From Bacillus nakamurai (lineage in GTDB: Bacteria > Bacillota > Bacilli > Bacillales > Bacillaceae): DNA of 64,000 nt. Below, one piece after another: positions 1-8,244 of this stretch. Position 1 is the first letter of the stretch. Each line of letters opens with the position of its first letter. The stretch is taken from contig NZ_LSAZ01000003.1 of the NCBI RefSeq assembly GCF_001584325.1, forward strand, positions 50,878-114,877. The letters are read 5' to 3'. The position numbers and the translations under genes are program-made. Under the pieces are notes generated by a model. That model made no database searches. It worked only from the letters and a program-made list of their open reading frames with translations, and was not told the DNA's origin.

Positions 1-1
1 C

Positions 2-169
2 TATTCAAAGCCGATCGATGATTCAAATGAGTTGTTTTTAAACATTGTAGAGGTGTCAACTACCGCAAACTCTGTAACCAGCCAGCAAGTGCTGATAGTC
101 CAAACGAAGATGAAGAAAGAAAAGAACAAATGGTTAGTTGACAATGTTCAGGTAAAAGGAAATGGATAA
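2..169 (+). pseudogene. YddI-like ICEBs1 conjugation-region fragment, copy 1
   Basis: An open frame enters from the left edge and ends at a TAA; the visible 55 codons end with WLVDNVQVKGNG. A closely similar tail recurs at 2215-2340 directly upstream of a yddJ-like gene, which is the order yddI-yddJ of the right arm of ICEBs1. The assignment to YddI rests on that order and on recalled similarity. The 5' part lies outside the window, so this copy could be an intact 3' end, but the gene after it is only a fragment. Function in ICEBs1 is not established. Confidence 0.5.
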
Positions 170-174
170 AAGGT

Positions 175-376
175 GCTTTGACCAAAGGATTTGATGGGGG
201 TAAATATATTCAGATTGCATTTTATCTGCCAAAAAACTTTTCCCGTGAACTCACATCATTCACTAAAATTAGGGAATAAGTATCAAGATATGTCGATGAC
301 AGGTGAAAACGAGCGGCTTAAGAATACACCCCCGGAGTATGGAGAGGTAAAGTGGAAAGAAACTATTAAGAAGTAG
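175..376 (+). pseudogene. YddJ-like lipoprotein remnant, copy 1
   Basis: The stretch encodes GGKYIQIAFYLPKNFSREL and, after a frame change near 275, a tail ending in GEVKWKETIKK. It parallels the second copy at 2393-2771 (GKYIQLAFYMPDDNYRKL). The signal peptide and lipobox end of the gene are missing. In ICEBs1, YddJ is a surface lipoprotein that blocks entry of a second identical element; this remnant cannot do so. It follows the YddI-like tail at only 5 bases, as in the intact element. Confidence 0.5.
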
Positions 377-644
377 ACCAAGTTTTCCTACTCCCTTATT
401 TAACTTTCCACATTTATGATGAAATTGATGGGGCACATAAAAACGTATTTGCCAATAAAGGTAAATAAAATTTAAAACCAATTGAAATCTCATGGCTATT
501 ACTTAATTAAGGCGATAGAAGAATGAATACAGGAATTCTTTTTAATTACATCGTATACGTACTGACTAATTTGTAACAATAATTATAGGTGATGTAAACT
601 TTATGTGCTAATCATTCGAAAATCGAGAAAAAGTAGGGGAGAAA
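377..644. other. AT-rich spacer, no gene seen
   Basis: No convincing reading frame on either strand. The right part must hold the promoter of the DedA-PAP2 gene; a ribosome site GGGGAG lies at 637-642, just before its ATG. Confidence 0.5.
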
Positions 645-1958
645 ATGCAGTTTTTAATCAATTTGATGGAACAACATGGATATGTGGTTTTATTTTTTTC
701 TCTTATGTTAGAACTCATTGCTCTTCCTTTGCCGGGAGAATTTATTATGGGTTATGCAGGCCATTTAATATTTCAAGGAAGGTTAGACTGGATTATAAGT
801 ATAATCGCTGCGGGTGTGGGAGGCAGTGTTGGAATGACCATCTCTTATTGGATTGGTTATAAATTAGGCCCTACATTTTTTCATAAGTACGGTCACCGGA
901 TTCATATGGGGCCAGATAGATTAGATAAAATTTCATTTTGGTTTGAAAAGTTTGGGAATAAACTTTTATTAATTTCATGTTTTATTCCTGGTGTACGCCA
1001 TATAACTGGCTATTTTTCAGGGGTTACTCAAATTTCTTTTCGATTATATGCAGTTTATGCGTTCATTGGTGCTTTTTTGTGGACAGGGATTTTTATTTCT
1101 TTAGGAAATATATTAGGTCCGCAATGGCATCAATTCGACAATACAATTAAGAGATATTTTTTGATCGGAAGTATTATTGTAGCCATCATTTTTGCGATAT
1201 TCTACGTCTACAGAAATTATAAAAAGCAAATTAAAGAATTTATTTTAGCTTTTTTGGGCAGGGGGGTACAAAGATTTCGTTCTCTTCGACGGCTTAGAAT
1301 ACTAATTGTAGGGATAGTAGTTCTATTTTTAGGGTTTGTCGTAATTATGGGAGGGTTAACTCAAGATTACTTAAATAATGAGTTTAAGCCATTTGATACA
1401 CTGGTTTTAACATTGATTCCTTTGCTTTTTAATGAGCAGTGGGCACCATGGATGAATACGTTCAGTTTACTTGCATCTCCAAGGGTACTACTTCCACTTA
1501 TCATTTTAACTTTCTTATGGATTATGTTTAGGGGAAAAGATCGAGTCATAGAAGTATCTTTCTTACTTATCGTTTCTGTTGGTGGGGAAGCTTTTGAGGA
1601 AGGAATTCGACGAATATTTTACCAATTGCACCCAGTCCATGCTGAATTAACTAAAAATATTCTGTATCCTTTTCCTAGTGAACAGACATTAACGGCCTTT
1701 ATTCTTTATGGTTTTTCTGCCTTCCTATTGGTTCGACACTTAAAGATGGCATGGTTACAGACATTCACTTTTATTATTGTTTCTTTGATTCTAGTTTTAG
1801 TTGGACTAAGTCGGATATACTTTAAGATACAATATCCGAGCGATGTAGTGTCGGGATATATCTTTGGCGGTGTTTGGCTAAGCTTAAACATTTTAGTAAT
1901 GGAACTTTTTCGTTTTTCAAAATTACTAAAGAAAAAAACTCGGTTGATAAATTTTTAA
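645..1958 (+). CDS. DedA (SNARE-associated) - PAP2 fusion membrane protein with altered PAP2 catalytic residues
   Basis: 437 residues. The N-terminal half (about 1-190) is a DedA/VTT domain with the family signatures LPLPGEF (27-33) and FIPGVRHITGYFSG (113-126); the family includes undecaprenyl-phosphate translocases. The C-terminal half (about 215-425) has the membrane layout of a PAP2 lipid phosphatase. The three PAP2 motifs are recognisable but altered: RRIFYQLHP (322-330) for KX6RP, PSEQ (344-347) for PSGH, and SRIYFKIQYPSD (389-400) for SRX5HX3D. Both catalytic histidines read Gln, so I infer a phosphatase-dead domain, perhaps one that only binds lipid. Start chosen at the ATG behind GGGGAG. 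It sits between two ICE remnants, so it is probably cargo. Confidence 0.85.
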   Translation: MQFLINLMEQHGYVVLFFSLMLELIALPLPGEFIMGYAGHLIFQGRLDWIISIIAAGVGGSVGMTISYWIGYKLGPTFFHKYGHRIHMGPDRLDKISFWFEKFGNKLLLISCFIPGVRHITGYFSGVTQISFRLYAVYAFIGAFLWTGIFISLGNILGPQWHQFDNTIKRYFLIGSIIVAIIFAIFYVYRNYKKQIKEFILAFLGRGVQRFRSLRRLRILIVGIVVLFLGFVVIMGGLTQDYLNNEFKPFDTLVLTLIPLLFNEQWAPWMNTFSLLASPRVLLPLIILTFLWIMFRGKDRVIEVSFLLIVSVGGEAFEEGIRRIFYQLHPVHAELTKNILYPFPSEQTLTAFILYGFSAFLLVRHLKMAWLQTFTFIIVSLILVLVGLSRIYFKIQYPSDVVSGYIFGGVWLSLNILVMELFRFSKLLKKKTRLINF

Positions 1959-2095
1959 ATAAACCACAAAAGACCAAAATTACAAATAAATTCATCGTAA
2001 GGAAGAATAAACGATAAGAATAAAGCAATAAAGCTTATCATTTGTCCATAATAAAACACAAATCATCACACCTCTTTAAGTTCAAATTCGTTCGG

Positions 2096-2126
2096 TGCCG
2101 GCTTTACCAGCCGGTATTATTATTTT
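2096..2126 (+). terminator. Rho-independent terminator after DedA-PAP2 gene
   Basis: GCCGGC, a seven-base loop, GCCGGT and a T-rich tail. It lies 140 bases after the stop codon of the DedA-PAP2 gene. Confidence 0.6.
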
Positions 2127-2214
2127 GCTGAAACTAAAACTTACTTTAGGAACGGGCTTTTGTAAACCAAATGAATCACAAGCTGAAGGAAAGAATGAAA
2201 TTTAAAAGGTGTAA

Positions 2215-2340
2215 AACATTTTTGAGATCGCTACAACCACAAATTCTGTAACAACTGATCAAGTGTTAATCGTTCAAACGACAATAAAAAAAGAGAACAA
2301 ATGGTTAGTTGACAATGTTCAGGTAAAAGGAAATAGATAA
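2215..2340 (+). pseudogene. YddI-like ICEBs1 fragment, copy 2
   Basis: The frame encodes a tail ending WLVDNVQVKGNR, nearly the same as copy 1 at the left edge; it is open only from 2215 because a TAA precedes it. About 50 bases later the yddJ-like gene begins. Two copies of this tail, each followed by yddJ material, show that two related elements, or a partial duplication, contributed to this region. Confidence 0.55.
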
Positions 2341-2392
2341 CAGTTGGAAAATGATAAATTGTTTGATTATACCAAATGTTGAAAAAGGGGTA

Positions 2393-2771
2393 ATGTTTAT
2401 TTTGAAAAAGCTTTTTATTTTCCTTGGTATTTCCGCCATGTTTCGATGACTGCTTGCGGCGGAAATAAATATGATGAAGCGATTAATGGTGTGATAAAAC
2501 AGGAGAAGAAACTAGGAAAGAAACGAATATAGATTCGGATGAGTACAAGAGAGAGAATTCTGTAATTCGTGTATATAATAGCGGAAAGTATATTCAGCTT
2601 GCGTTTTATATGCCAGATGATAATTATAGAAAGCTCACTGCATTTTCATATTATGAAAAGCTTGGCGATTCTTATGAAGAAATGATGTATATGCCGGTCG
2701 ATGGGGAACAGGATCGCTTAGGGTTGTATAAGAAAACGCCAGATTATAAAATCGTACCTTTTTGTGTTTAA
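2393..2771 (+). pseudogene. yddJ: YddJ-like lipoprotein pseudogene, copy 2
   Basis: Starts with ATG behind AAAAAGGGG and encodes a signal peptide MFILKKLFIFLGISAMF, then hits TGA; shifting one frame gives MTACGGNKYDEAING, which supplies the lipobox cysteine. A second frame change near 2505-2530 is needed to reach the conserved body (GKYIQLAFYMPDDNY to KKTPDYKIVPFCV). At least two indels make it non-functional as written. In ICEBs1 the orthologue is the exclusion lipoprotein. Identification rests on the position between yddI and rapI and the lipoprotein layout. Confidence 0.6.
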
Positions 2772-2849
2772 ACTTTGTCAATATAACTTCAATCTGCCAT
2801 AATACAATTAATGTAAATGTTCGTACAATTATGTATTGGAGGAATTTTC

Positions 2850-3245
2850 TTGCATCAAATACTTTTAGATGAAAATAAAATCCCATACGATCTAGTAACC
2901 AAAAAATTAAATGCTTGGTATACCCTGATAAAAAATGATCAGGTTGAACAGGCTGAGCAAATAAGAAAAGAAGTAGAATAAGAATTAATAGATATGGAAG
3001 AAAATCAAGATGCTTTGTTGTATTATCAATTGTTAGAATTTAGACATGAGATAATGTTAAGTTATATGGAATCGAAGAAAATTGATGATCTAAATAGTGC
3101 ATATGAAACAATAAAGGAAATAGAAGAGCAGGGGCAATTGACAGGAATGCTGGAATACTATTATTTGGCAAGACGAAAAATAAAGAACGGAGAGATTATA
3201 AATGAAGATCAGCCGAATTCTATTGACAGTAATGGTGTTAAGTAG
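2850..3245 (+). pseudogene. rapI: rapI with nonsense codon and large in-frame internal deletion
   Basis: TTG start behind GGAGG, then LHQILLDENKIPYDLVTKKL, as in ICEBs1 RapI. An in-frame TAA interrupts codon 44 (VE*ELIDMEENQD). After LTGMLEYYY the frame jumps directly to LARRKIKNGEIINEDQP, which is the C-terminal end of RapI; the roughly 290 residues of TPR repeats between are absent. RapI normally antagonises AbrB-like ImmR control through ImmA and activates ICE excision. The remnant keeps only part of the N-terminal helical bundle. It overlaps phrI, as in the intact cassette. Confidence 0.75.
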
Positions 3246-3375
3246 CATCTTAACATTTACTCACTTTATAGTTGAAGACAGCGCTTCAAATGGTGGTTTC
3301 AAAATTGCCGCAGATCGAGTTGGTGCCCATAAAGAGGAAGGGGATATAGCCCCCTTCTTTTTTTGTGTGTATTAG
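3202..3375 (+). CDS. phrI: PhrI signalling-peptide precursor with C-terminal extension
   Basis: 57 codons overlapping the end of the rapI remnant. MKISRILLTVMVLSSILTF is a signal peptide and KIAADRVGA contains the PhrI pentapeptide DRVGA. In ICEBs1 the peptide is at the very end of the precursor; here an indel changes GTGCATAAA-type sequence to GTGCCCATAAA, so the frame runs on for 15 codons through the terminator and ends in FFFCVY. Whether mature DRVGA could still be released with a tail attached is doubtful. The partner Rap is destroyed, so if made it could only act on other Rap proteins. Confidence 0.7.
   Translation: MKISRILLTVMVLSSILTFTHFIVEDSASNGGFKIAADRVGAHKEEGDIAPFFFCVY
3337..3365 (+). 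terminator. Terminator of the rapI-phrI cassette
   Basis: GAAGGGG, loop, CCCCTTC and eight Ts. The extended phrI frame reads through it, which supports that the original stop lay upstream. Confidence 0.75.
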
Positions 3376-3558
3376 AAATGGTTAAATTCTTTAGAGTACC
3401 GATGAAATACACCGATATAACTGTTTCTCTTTATTAAGAAGTTATGTGTTTTAGGCTAAATACCGTTTCCTTTAAATGAAATTCCTTAATGTGGCACATT
3501 CCCATAAAAAAAAGCATATGATTATATCATGAAAATTTAAAATTGTGGGGATCAAAAA

Positions 3559-4143
3559 ATGTACTATATACCTTTTTCGCATCAATGTTATTATTATGTG
3601 AATGTACCGATGTATAACGATGGAAGATCTGTTTATTGGACTATCCCAAATGACGCGGAGCATGCAAACAGATTTAATTATTTACACTCTTCATACGAAC
3701 ATAGAAACCTTCTCTTGAAAGATTATGGACCCAAACCATTTGTTGTAAATATCAATAAAGCAACAAAACAAAACAATACGTTCCGTACTGCTTTATGGAC
3801 AGGAAAACATTTGCAAGTTACTTTGATGAGTCTTGGTATTGGAGAAGATATTGGTTTGGAAATTCATCCTAACGTCGATCAATTCTTACGGATTGAGCAA
3901 GGCCGAGGGATAATTAAAATGGGCAAGAGTAAAGATAATTTAAATTTCCAAAGAAATGTCTATGATGATTATGCCATTTTTGTACCTGCTGGCACTTGGC
4001 ACAATCTGATTAATACAGGTAATATGCCGTTAAAACTATACTCAATTTATGCTCCTCCTAATCATCCATTTGGTACGGTTCATGTGACCAAAGCAGATGC
4101 AGCGGCTGCGGAAGATGAGCATAGGTATTCTGCAGAAGTTTGA
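3559..4143 (+). CDS. Cupin-domain protein
   Basis: 194 residues. Residues about 60-170 form a single cupin barrel: motif 1 region GLEIHPNVDQFLRIEQGRG (with H and E candidate metal ligands) and motif 2 region PAGTWHNLINTG. The first 40 residues are Tyr-rich (MYYIPFSHQCYYYVNVP), unusual for a cupin and reminiscent of spore-coat proteins, although I cannot show that. Small-molecule isomerase, dioxygenase or binding roles are all possible. It lies between the phrI terminator and the persulfide operon. Ribosome site GGGG nine bases before ATG. No operon partner is evident. Confidence 0.8.
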   Translation: MYYIPFSHQCYYYVNVPMYNDGRSVYWTIPNDAEHANRFNYLHSSYEHRNLLLKDYGPKPFVVNINKATKQNNTFRTALWTGKHLQVTLMSLGIGEDIGLEIHPNVDQFLRIEQGRGIIKMGKSKDNLNFQRNVYDDYAIFVPAGTWHNLINTGNMPLKLYSIYAPPNHPFGTVHVTKADAAAAEDEHRYSAEV

Positions 4144-4458
4144 GCACTCTGGAATCCCGCATAGTTTGAAACACGGAGAACTAGGATCTTAGGCAAATGA
4201 AAATCAATGTAGGCAGCAGAGGATTGAATTCTTTACAAGAGTGGTGCTGTGCAGCGTATGCCGCAAAGTTCTAAGCAAATGTGCTGTCCTGTGTTAATTG
4301 TAAAGTAATTGATTGAACAAAGTCGATTTAAAATATAATCGGCTTGTTTCTTTATTGAAGTTATTTTTAGCAGACTTGGCACCGATGAAAAGTGATTGTA
4401 TTTACAGTCATTAGAAATTGAAATCGATCTATCAACTCAAAGGAATAAACTTTCACAC
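4144..4458. other. Intergenic, no gene seen
   Basis: No supported coding frame or strong hairpin was found between the cupin gene and the cstR promoter. A TTG-started frame running across the promoter further right is rejected. Confidence 0.5.
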
Positions 4459-4487
4459 TTGACTTTATACCCTTTGGGGTATATTAT
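4459..4487 (+). promoter_or_regulatory. cstR promoter with CstR-type operator in the spacer
   Basis: TTGACT, 17 bases, TATTAT. The spacer holds ATACCCTTTGGGGTAT (4467-4482), a palindromic G-tract of the kind bound by CsoR/CstR repressors. The position exactly between -35 and -10 implies repression when occupied. It lies 240 bases before cstR, so the leader is long. Confidence 0.75.
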
Positions 4488-4726
4488 TGTTTCGGATATT
4501 CGTCATTATAATGATGTACCCAATTTTTCAGATGATCTTAGTTTAAACATTCCATTTGTGTATCTAAAACGTTTTATTTAGAGATTCAACGTGATAAAAT
4601 ACACATCATACATGATAGGTGAACTAAATCTAGGAGTGCGTTTTCAGCGCAAAGGTATTCATGTGAACAGTTATGAATTGGAAACATGTAAATGTAGAAA
4701 TAAATTAAAGAAAGGATTTCATCGAT

Positions 4727-4987
4727 ATGGAATATGATCAAAAAATTAAAAATCGCTTACGCCGGATAGAGGGGCAAATTAAAGGTGTATTGACTATGAT
4801 GGAGCAAGGAAAAGACTGTAGAGAAGTTGTGACTCAATTGGCAGCATCACGCAATGCAATCGATAGAGCATTAGGTGTTATTGTTGGCACAAATCTTGAA
4901 CATTGTGTCCGTGAAAGCTTGGAACAGGGAGAAGACACAGCCAACTTAGTAAAAGAAGCAGTCGACTTATTGGTAAAAAGTCGATAA
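4727..4987 (+). CDS. cstR: CstR-type persulfide-sensing repressor (CsoR family)
   Basis: 86 residues, all-helical DUF156 protein. Cys31 (GKDC) and Cys60 (EHC) are the pair that CstR joins through a di- to tetrasulfide bridge. The copper ligand that CsoR has four residues before the second Cys is Asn here, so a copper sensor is unlikely. It sits at the head of a sulfane-sulfur operon and has matching operators before itself and before the next gene. Expected role: keep the operon off until persulfides or polysulfides modify the cysteines. ATG follows AAAGGA. Confidence 0.85.
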   Translation: MEYDQKIKNRLRRIEGQIKGVLTMMEQGKDCREVVTQLAASRNAIDRALGVIVGTNLEHCVRESLEQGEDTANLVKEAVDLLVKSR

Positions 4988-4994
4988 AAAATTT

Positions 4995-5034
4995 ATCAAC
5001 CTAAATCTTTAAGGTTGACGAATTTTTTTATATA
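4995..5034 (+). terminator. Terminator after cstR
   Basis: TCAACCT, nine-base loop, AGGTTGA and a T run. The structural genes downstream have their own promoter. Confidence 0.65.
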
Positions 5035-5084
5035 TTATAGTATACCCATACCGGTATATGTATGATGATTGGTATTTAATTTTT

Positions 5085-5114
5085 TTGACTTCGATATACC
5101 CCCGTGGGTAATTT
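5085..5114 (+). promoter_or_regulatory. Second CstR-type operator and promoter
   Basis: TTGACT is followed by ATACCCCCGTGGGTAA (5096-5111), a near-palindromic CstR-like site, and a poor -10 (TAATTT). Another imperfect site (TATACCCATACCGGTATA) lies just upstream at 5041. This arrangement would put the structural genes under the same repressor as cstR. Confidence 0.65.
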
Positions 5115-5133
5115 GGTTATTAGGAGGAGAAAC

Positions 5134-5616
5134 ATGACAGGACAAACAAAACGCACAACAATTGTTTTATTTAGTGGGGATTATGATAAAGCAATGGCAG
5201 CTTATATAATTGCAAATGGTGCAGCTGCCTACGATCATGAAGTGACTATCTTCCACACTTTCTGGGGATTAAATGCTTTGCGTAAAGAAGAGCTGGTTCC
5301 AGTGAAAAAAGGACTTCTTGAAAAAATGTTTGGAAAGATGATGCCTCGTGGTGCTGATAAGATGGGTTTATCTAAAATGAACTTTGCAGGTATGGGCCCT
5401 AAAATGATTAAAAATGTAATAAAAAAGCATAATGCACTTACATTGCCTCAGTTAATTGAGATGGCTCAAGATCAGGGTGTAAAGCTCGTAGCTTGTACGA
5501 TGACAATGGATCTTCTTGGTTTACAGGAAAAAGAACTATTAGATGATATCGACTATGCTGGTGTAGCTGCTTATTTAGCAGATGCTGAAGAAGGCAATGT
5601 CAACTTATTTATCTAA
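5134..5616 (+). CDS. DsrE/DsrF-like sulfur-carrier protein 1
   Basis: 160 residues from ATG 5134 (GGAGGAG just before it; an upstream GTG would overlap the operator and is rejected). DsrE-like fold with AAAYDHEVTIFHTFWGLNAL early and a conserved Cys in VACTMTMDLLG near residue 130; this cysteine carries the persulfide in the family. An insertion of about 35 residues rich in Met, Gly and Lys (MFGKMMPRGADKMG) separates the halves. First of seven sulfur-handling genes in one direction. It probably passes sulfane sulfur between the TusA and rhodanese partners. Confidence 0.85.
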   Translation: MTGQTKRTTIVLFSGDYDKAMAAYIIANGAAAYDHEVTIFHTFWGLNALRKEELVPVKKGLLEKMFGKMMPRGADKMGLSKMNFAGMGPKMIKNVIKKHNALTLPQLIEMAQDQGVKLVACTMTMDLLGLQEKELLDDIDYAGVAAYLADAEEGNVNLFI

Positions 5617-5662
5617 TATATCCATTGCAAATTGAATAAATGAAGGGAGGTTATTCAACAAT

Positions 5663-6001
5663 TTGGATAGTGGCGTAATGATCAATACCTTACTCATTTT
5701 ATTTATACTTTGGATTGTATTTCGAAGTTTTTTACCAATGCAAGGTGTTAAACAAATAACAACTGCTGATTTAAAGTCAGAGCTGAAAAATAAAGACAAA
5801 CAGTTTATAGATGTACGAACACCTTATGAGTTTCGTTCAAGGCGTATTAAAGGGTTCAAAAATATTCCCTTGTCAAACTTGCCTCATCAAACTAATCAGC
5901 TTTCGAAAGACAAAGAAGTTTTTGTTATCTGTCAAAGTGGAATGAGAAGTTTAAAGGCAAGTAAAGTATTGAATAAAGGTGGCATGAATACATGGCATTA
6001 A
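5663..6001 (+). CDS. Membrane-anchored rhodanese with a C-terminal shortening
   Basis: 112 residues from a TTG start. One transmembrane segment (MINTLLILFILWIVFRSFL) precedes a single rhodanese domain with FIDVRTPYEF and the active-site loop CQSGMRS. The end reads ASKVLNKGGMNTWH; related proteins have about 12 further residues between the KVL helix and the GGM-AW end, so a small in-frame deletion is likely. The catalytic cysteine is intact. Rhodaneses move sulfane sulfur from persulfides or thiosulfate. The weak spacing of GGAGG to TTG (12 bases) makes the start uncertain. Confidence 0.75.
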   Translation: MDSGVMINTLLILFILWIVFRSFLPMQGVKQITTADLKSELKNKDKQFIDVRTPYEFRSRRIKGFKNIPLSNLPHQTNQLSKDKEVFVICQSGMRSLKASKVLNKGGMNTWH

Positions 6002-6031
6002 CACCTAGGGAGTAGCTTTTTGTATATTTAT

Positions 6032-6047
6032 ATACCCCCACCCCTAT
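6032..6047 (+). promoter_or_regulatory. Degenerate CstR-like site before the TusA-rhodanese gene
   Basis: ATACCCCCACCCCTAT resembles the two sites further left but has lost the G-tract of its right half. It lies 19 bases before the start codon. Operator function is only a possibility. Confidence 0.35.
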
Positions 6048-6065
6048 TTGGAAAAGGAGGAAAAA

Positions 6066-6623
6066 ATGGTGAAAGCAAATATTGTATTAAACGCTAAAGG
6101 CCTGGCATGTCCAATGCCTATTGTAAAAACAAAGAAGAAAATGAAGGATTTAAAAGCTGGTGAGGTATTAGAAATTCAAGCAACAGATAAAGGTTCAACA
6201 GCGGATCTGCAAGCATGGGCAAAAAGCACAGGCCATGAATATCTAGGTACTGAAGCAGAGGGAGAAATACTTCATCATTTTCTTCGTAAAGGAGAAGAAA
6301 ATTTCTCAGATAGCGTACCTGCAATTCTTGAGATTTCATTAGAAGCTTTCAAACAGAAAGTAGAAAGCGACGAGCCTCTTAACATTTTAGATGTCCGAGA
6401 GGTAGAGGAGTATGAAGAAGCTCATATTCCGGGTGTGGTCCACATCCCTCTTGGTGAAGTAGAAAAGCGCTCTAATGAGTTAAACAAAGATGATGAAATT
6501 TATATTATTTGCCATTCGGGAAGAAGAAGTGAAATGGCAGCCCAAACCATGAAAAAACAAGGTTTTAAAAGGTTAATTAATGTTGTCCCTGGTATGCGTG
6601 ATTGGACAGGCAAAATAGAATAA
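6066..6623 (+). CDS. TusA-rhodanese fusion
   Basis: 185 residues from ATG 6066 behind AAAAGGAGG. Residues 1-75 are TusA-like with the signature NAKGLACPMPIVKTKK, whose Cys is the sulfur acceptor. Residues about 85-185 are a rhodanese with NILDVREVEEYEEAHIPG and the active loop CHSGRRSE. Fusing carrier and transferase makes a direct relay. The same carrier domain appears alone at 8245. Located in the middle of the persulfide operon, 22 bases before the second DsrE gene. It resembles CstA-like proteins of cst operons, which combine rhodanese, TusA and DsrE parts. Confidence 0.85.
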   Translation: MVKANIVLNAKGLACPMPIVKTKKKMKDLKAGEVLEIQATDKGSTADLQAWAKSTGHEYLGTEAEGEILHHFLRKGEENFSDSVPAILEISLEAFKQKVESDEPLNILDVREVEEYEEAHIPGVVHIPLGEVEKRSNELNKDDEIYIICHSGRRSEMAAQTMKKQGFKRLINVVPGMRDWTGKIE

Positions 6624-6645
6624 ATAAGGAAAGGATGATGAACAA

Positions 6646-7041
6646 ATGAGTACAAGAGTAGCAATTATTGCGGCAAATGGTGGACTATTTGATGCCTATA
6701 AAGTTTTTAATATTGCAACTGCCGCAGCAGCAAGTGATCAAGAAGTATCTATCTTTTTTACATTCGAGGGATTAAATCTGATCCATAAGCAAGCACATCA
6801 ACATTTAGAAATGCCGAAAGGAAAAGAACACTTTGCGGAAGGATTTAAGAAAGCAAATGTGCCCTCTATTCCTGAGTTAATTGAAATGGCACAAGAAATG
6901 GGCGTTAAATTTATTGGGTGTCAAATGACGATGGACGTTATGGGTTTAACAAAAGATGATTTTGTAGAAGGAATTGAAGTAGGCGGGGCTGTTACCTTTT
7001 TAGATTTTGCTAAAGATGCTGATGTATCCTTAACATTTTAG
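6646..7041 (+). CDS. DsrE/DsrF-like sulfur-carrier protein 2
   Basis: 131 residues with the compact DsrE fold: MSTRVAIIAANGGLFDAYK at the start and IGCQMTMDVMG holding the persulfide-bearing cysteine. It lacks the Met-rich insertion of the first DsrE protein in this operon. Ribosome site GGAAAGGATG upstream. The two DsrE paralogues could be partner subunits or act on different acceptors. Confidence 0.85.
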   Translation: MSTRVAIIAANGGLFDAYKVFNIATAAAASDQEVSIFFTFEGLNLIHKQAHQHLEMPKGKEHFAEGFKKANVPSIPELIEMAQEMGVKFIGCQMTMDVMGLTKDDFVEGIEVGGAVTFLDFAKDADVSLTF

Positions 7042-7080
7042 TCCTGCTTAAAAAGATTTTGATATAGGAGGCATTTAAAC

Positions 7081-8208
7081 ATGACCGTACAGGCACTTAC
7101 CGCAAAAGAAGTGACACAAAAAATCTTTAACAAAGAACCTTTATTTATTCTGGATGTACGTAATGAAAATGATTTTAGCGATTGGAAGATTGAAGGGCAT
7201 TATTTTGGCCATTTAAATGTTCCTTATTTCGATCTTTTAGATGGCGTAGAAGATATCTTGGGGGAAATTCCGTCTGATAAAGAGGTTCTAGTCGTATGCG
7301 CAAAAGAAGGTTCATCCGTAATGGTATCCGAGATGCTTTCAGAAGCAGGTCTTTCTGTATCCTATCTTAAAGGTGGGATGAAAGCATGGAGTGAACATTT
7401 AGAGCCGGTAAAAGTCGGGGATTTAAAAGATGGTGGTGAGATGTATCAGTTTGTTCGAATCGGGAAAGGTTGCCTATCATACATGATATTATCCAATGGG
7501 GAAGCAGCAATAATAGATGCTACACGTATGGCGGATGTCTTTATAGATTTTTCTAAGAAGAAGGGTGCAACGATTACTCACGTATTTGATACACATCTTC
7601 ACGCAGACCATATTTCAGGCGGCAGAGTAATTGCCGAAAAAACAAACGCAACCTACTGGTTACCGCCGAAAGATGCTGAAGAAGTGGTATTCGATTATCA
7701 GCCGTTGGAAGAAGGAAATGATATTATCATTGGAAATACAACGATTAGAATTCAACCGCTTTATTCTCCTGGACATACCATTGGCTCTACTTCTTTCATT
7801 ATCGATGATCAGTATCTCCTTTCAGGTGATATCTTATTTATCGACTCAATCGGCAGACCGGATTTAGCCGGTATGGCAGAAGATTGGGTAGGAGATTTAC
7901 GAGAAACCCTTTATGACCGTTACAAAGCACTATCAAAGGATTTAATTGTATTACCGGCACACTTCATGATCATTGATGAGTTAAATGAGGATGGAAGTGT
8001 TGGTAAAAAACTAAATACATTATTTTCTGAGAATCATGGTTTGAACATTGAAGATGAAACAGAATTTAGACACCTAGTGACAGATAATTTACCGCCGCAA
8101 CCCAATGCATATCAAGAGATTCGCGAAACAAATATGGGGAAAATCAACCTAGATGACGAAAAACAGCGTGAAATGGAGATTGGGCCAAACCGTTGTGCAA
8201 TTCGGTAA
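7081..8208 (+). CDS. Rhodanese - persulfide dioxygenase fusion (CstB-like)
   Basis: 375 residues. An N-terminal rhodanese (1-105, [12 protein letters not shown], active Cys in VVCAKEGSS) is joined to an ETHE1-type metallo-beta-lactamase-fold persulfide dioxygenase with the iron ligands of [15 protein letters not shown] and LSGDILF. The expected reaction is oxidation of glutathione, CoA or bacillithiol persulfide to thiol and sulfite, with the rhodanese supplying or removing sulfane sulfur. S. aureus CstB has the domains in the opposite order plus a pseudo-rhodanese, so this is a different build of the same function. AGGAGG precedes the ATG. The sulfite made here could be exported by the TauE-type permease at the end of the operon. 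Confidence 0.9.
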   Translation: MTVQALTAKEVTQKIFNKEPLFILDVRNENDFSDWKIEGHYFGHLNVPYFDLLDGVEDILGEIPSDKEVLVVCAKEGSSVMVSEMLSEAGLSVSYLKGGMKAWSEHLEPVKVGDLKDGGEMYQFVRIGKGCLSYMILSNGEAAIIDATRMADVFIDFSKKKGATITHVFDTHLHADHISGGRVIAEKTNATYWLPPKDAEEVVFDYQPLEEGNDIIIGNTTIRIQPLYSPGHTIGSTSFIIDDQYLLSGDILFIDSIGRPDLAGMAEDWVGDLRETLYDRYKALSKDLIVLPAHFMIIDELNEDGSVGKKLNTLFSENHGLNIEDETEFRHLVTDNLPPQPNAYQEIRETNMGKINLDDEKQREMEIGPNRCAIR

Positions 8209-8244
8209 CACAAGATGATATTACCAAACAGAGGAGAGATGAAA

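Noticed and set aside
4396..4581. Short plus-strand frame before cstR
   Set aside because: It spans the cstR promoter and operator, so the sequence is explained by regulation.
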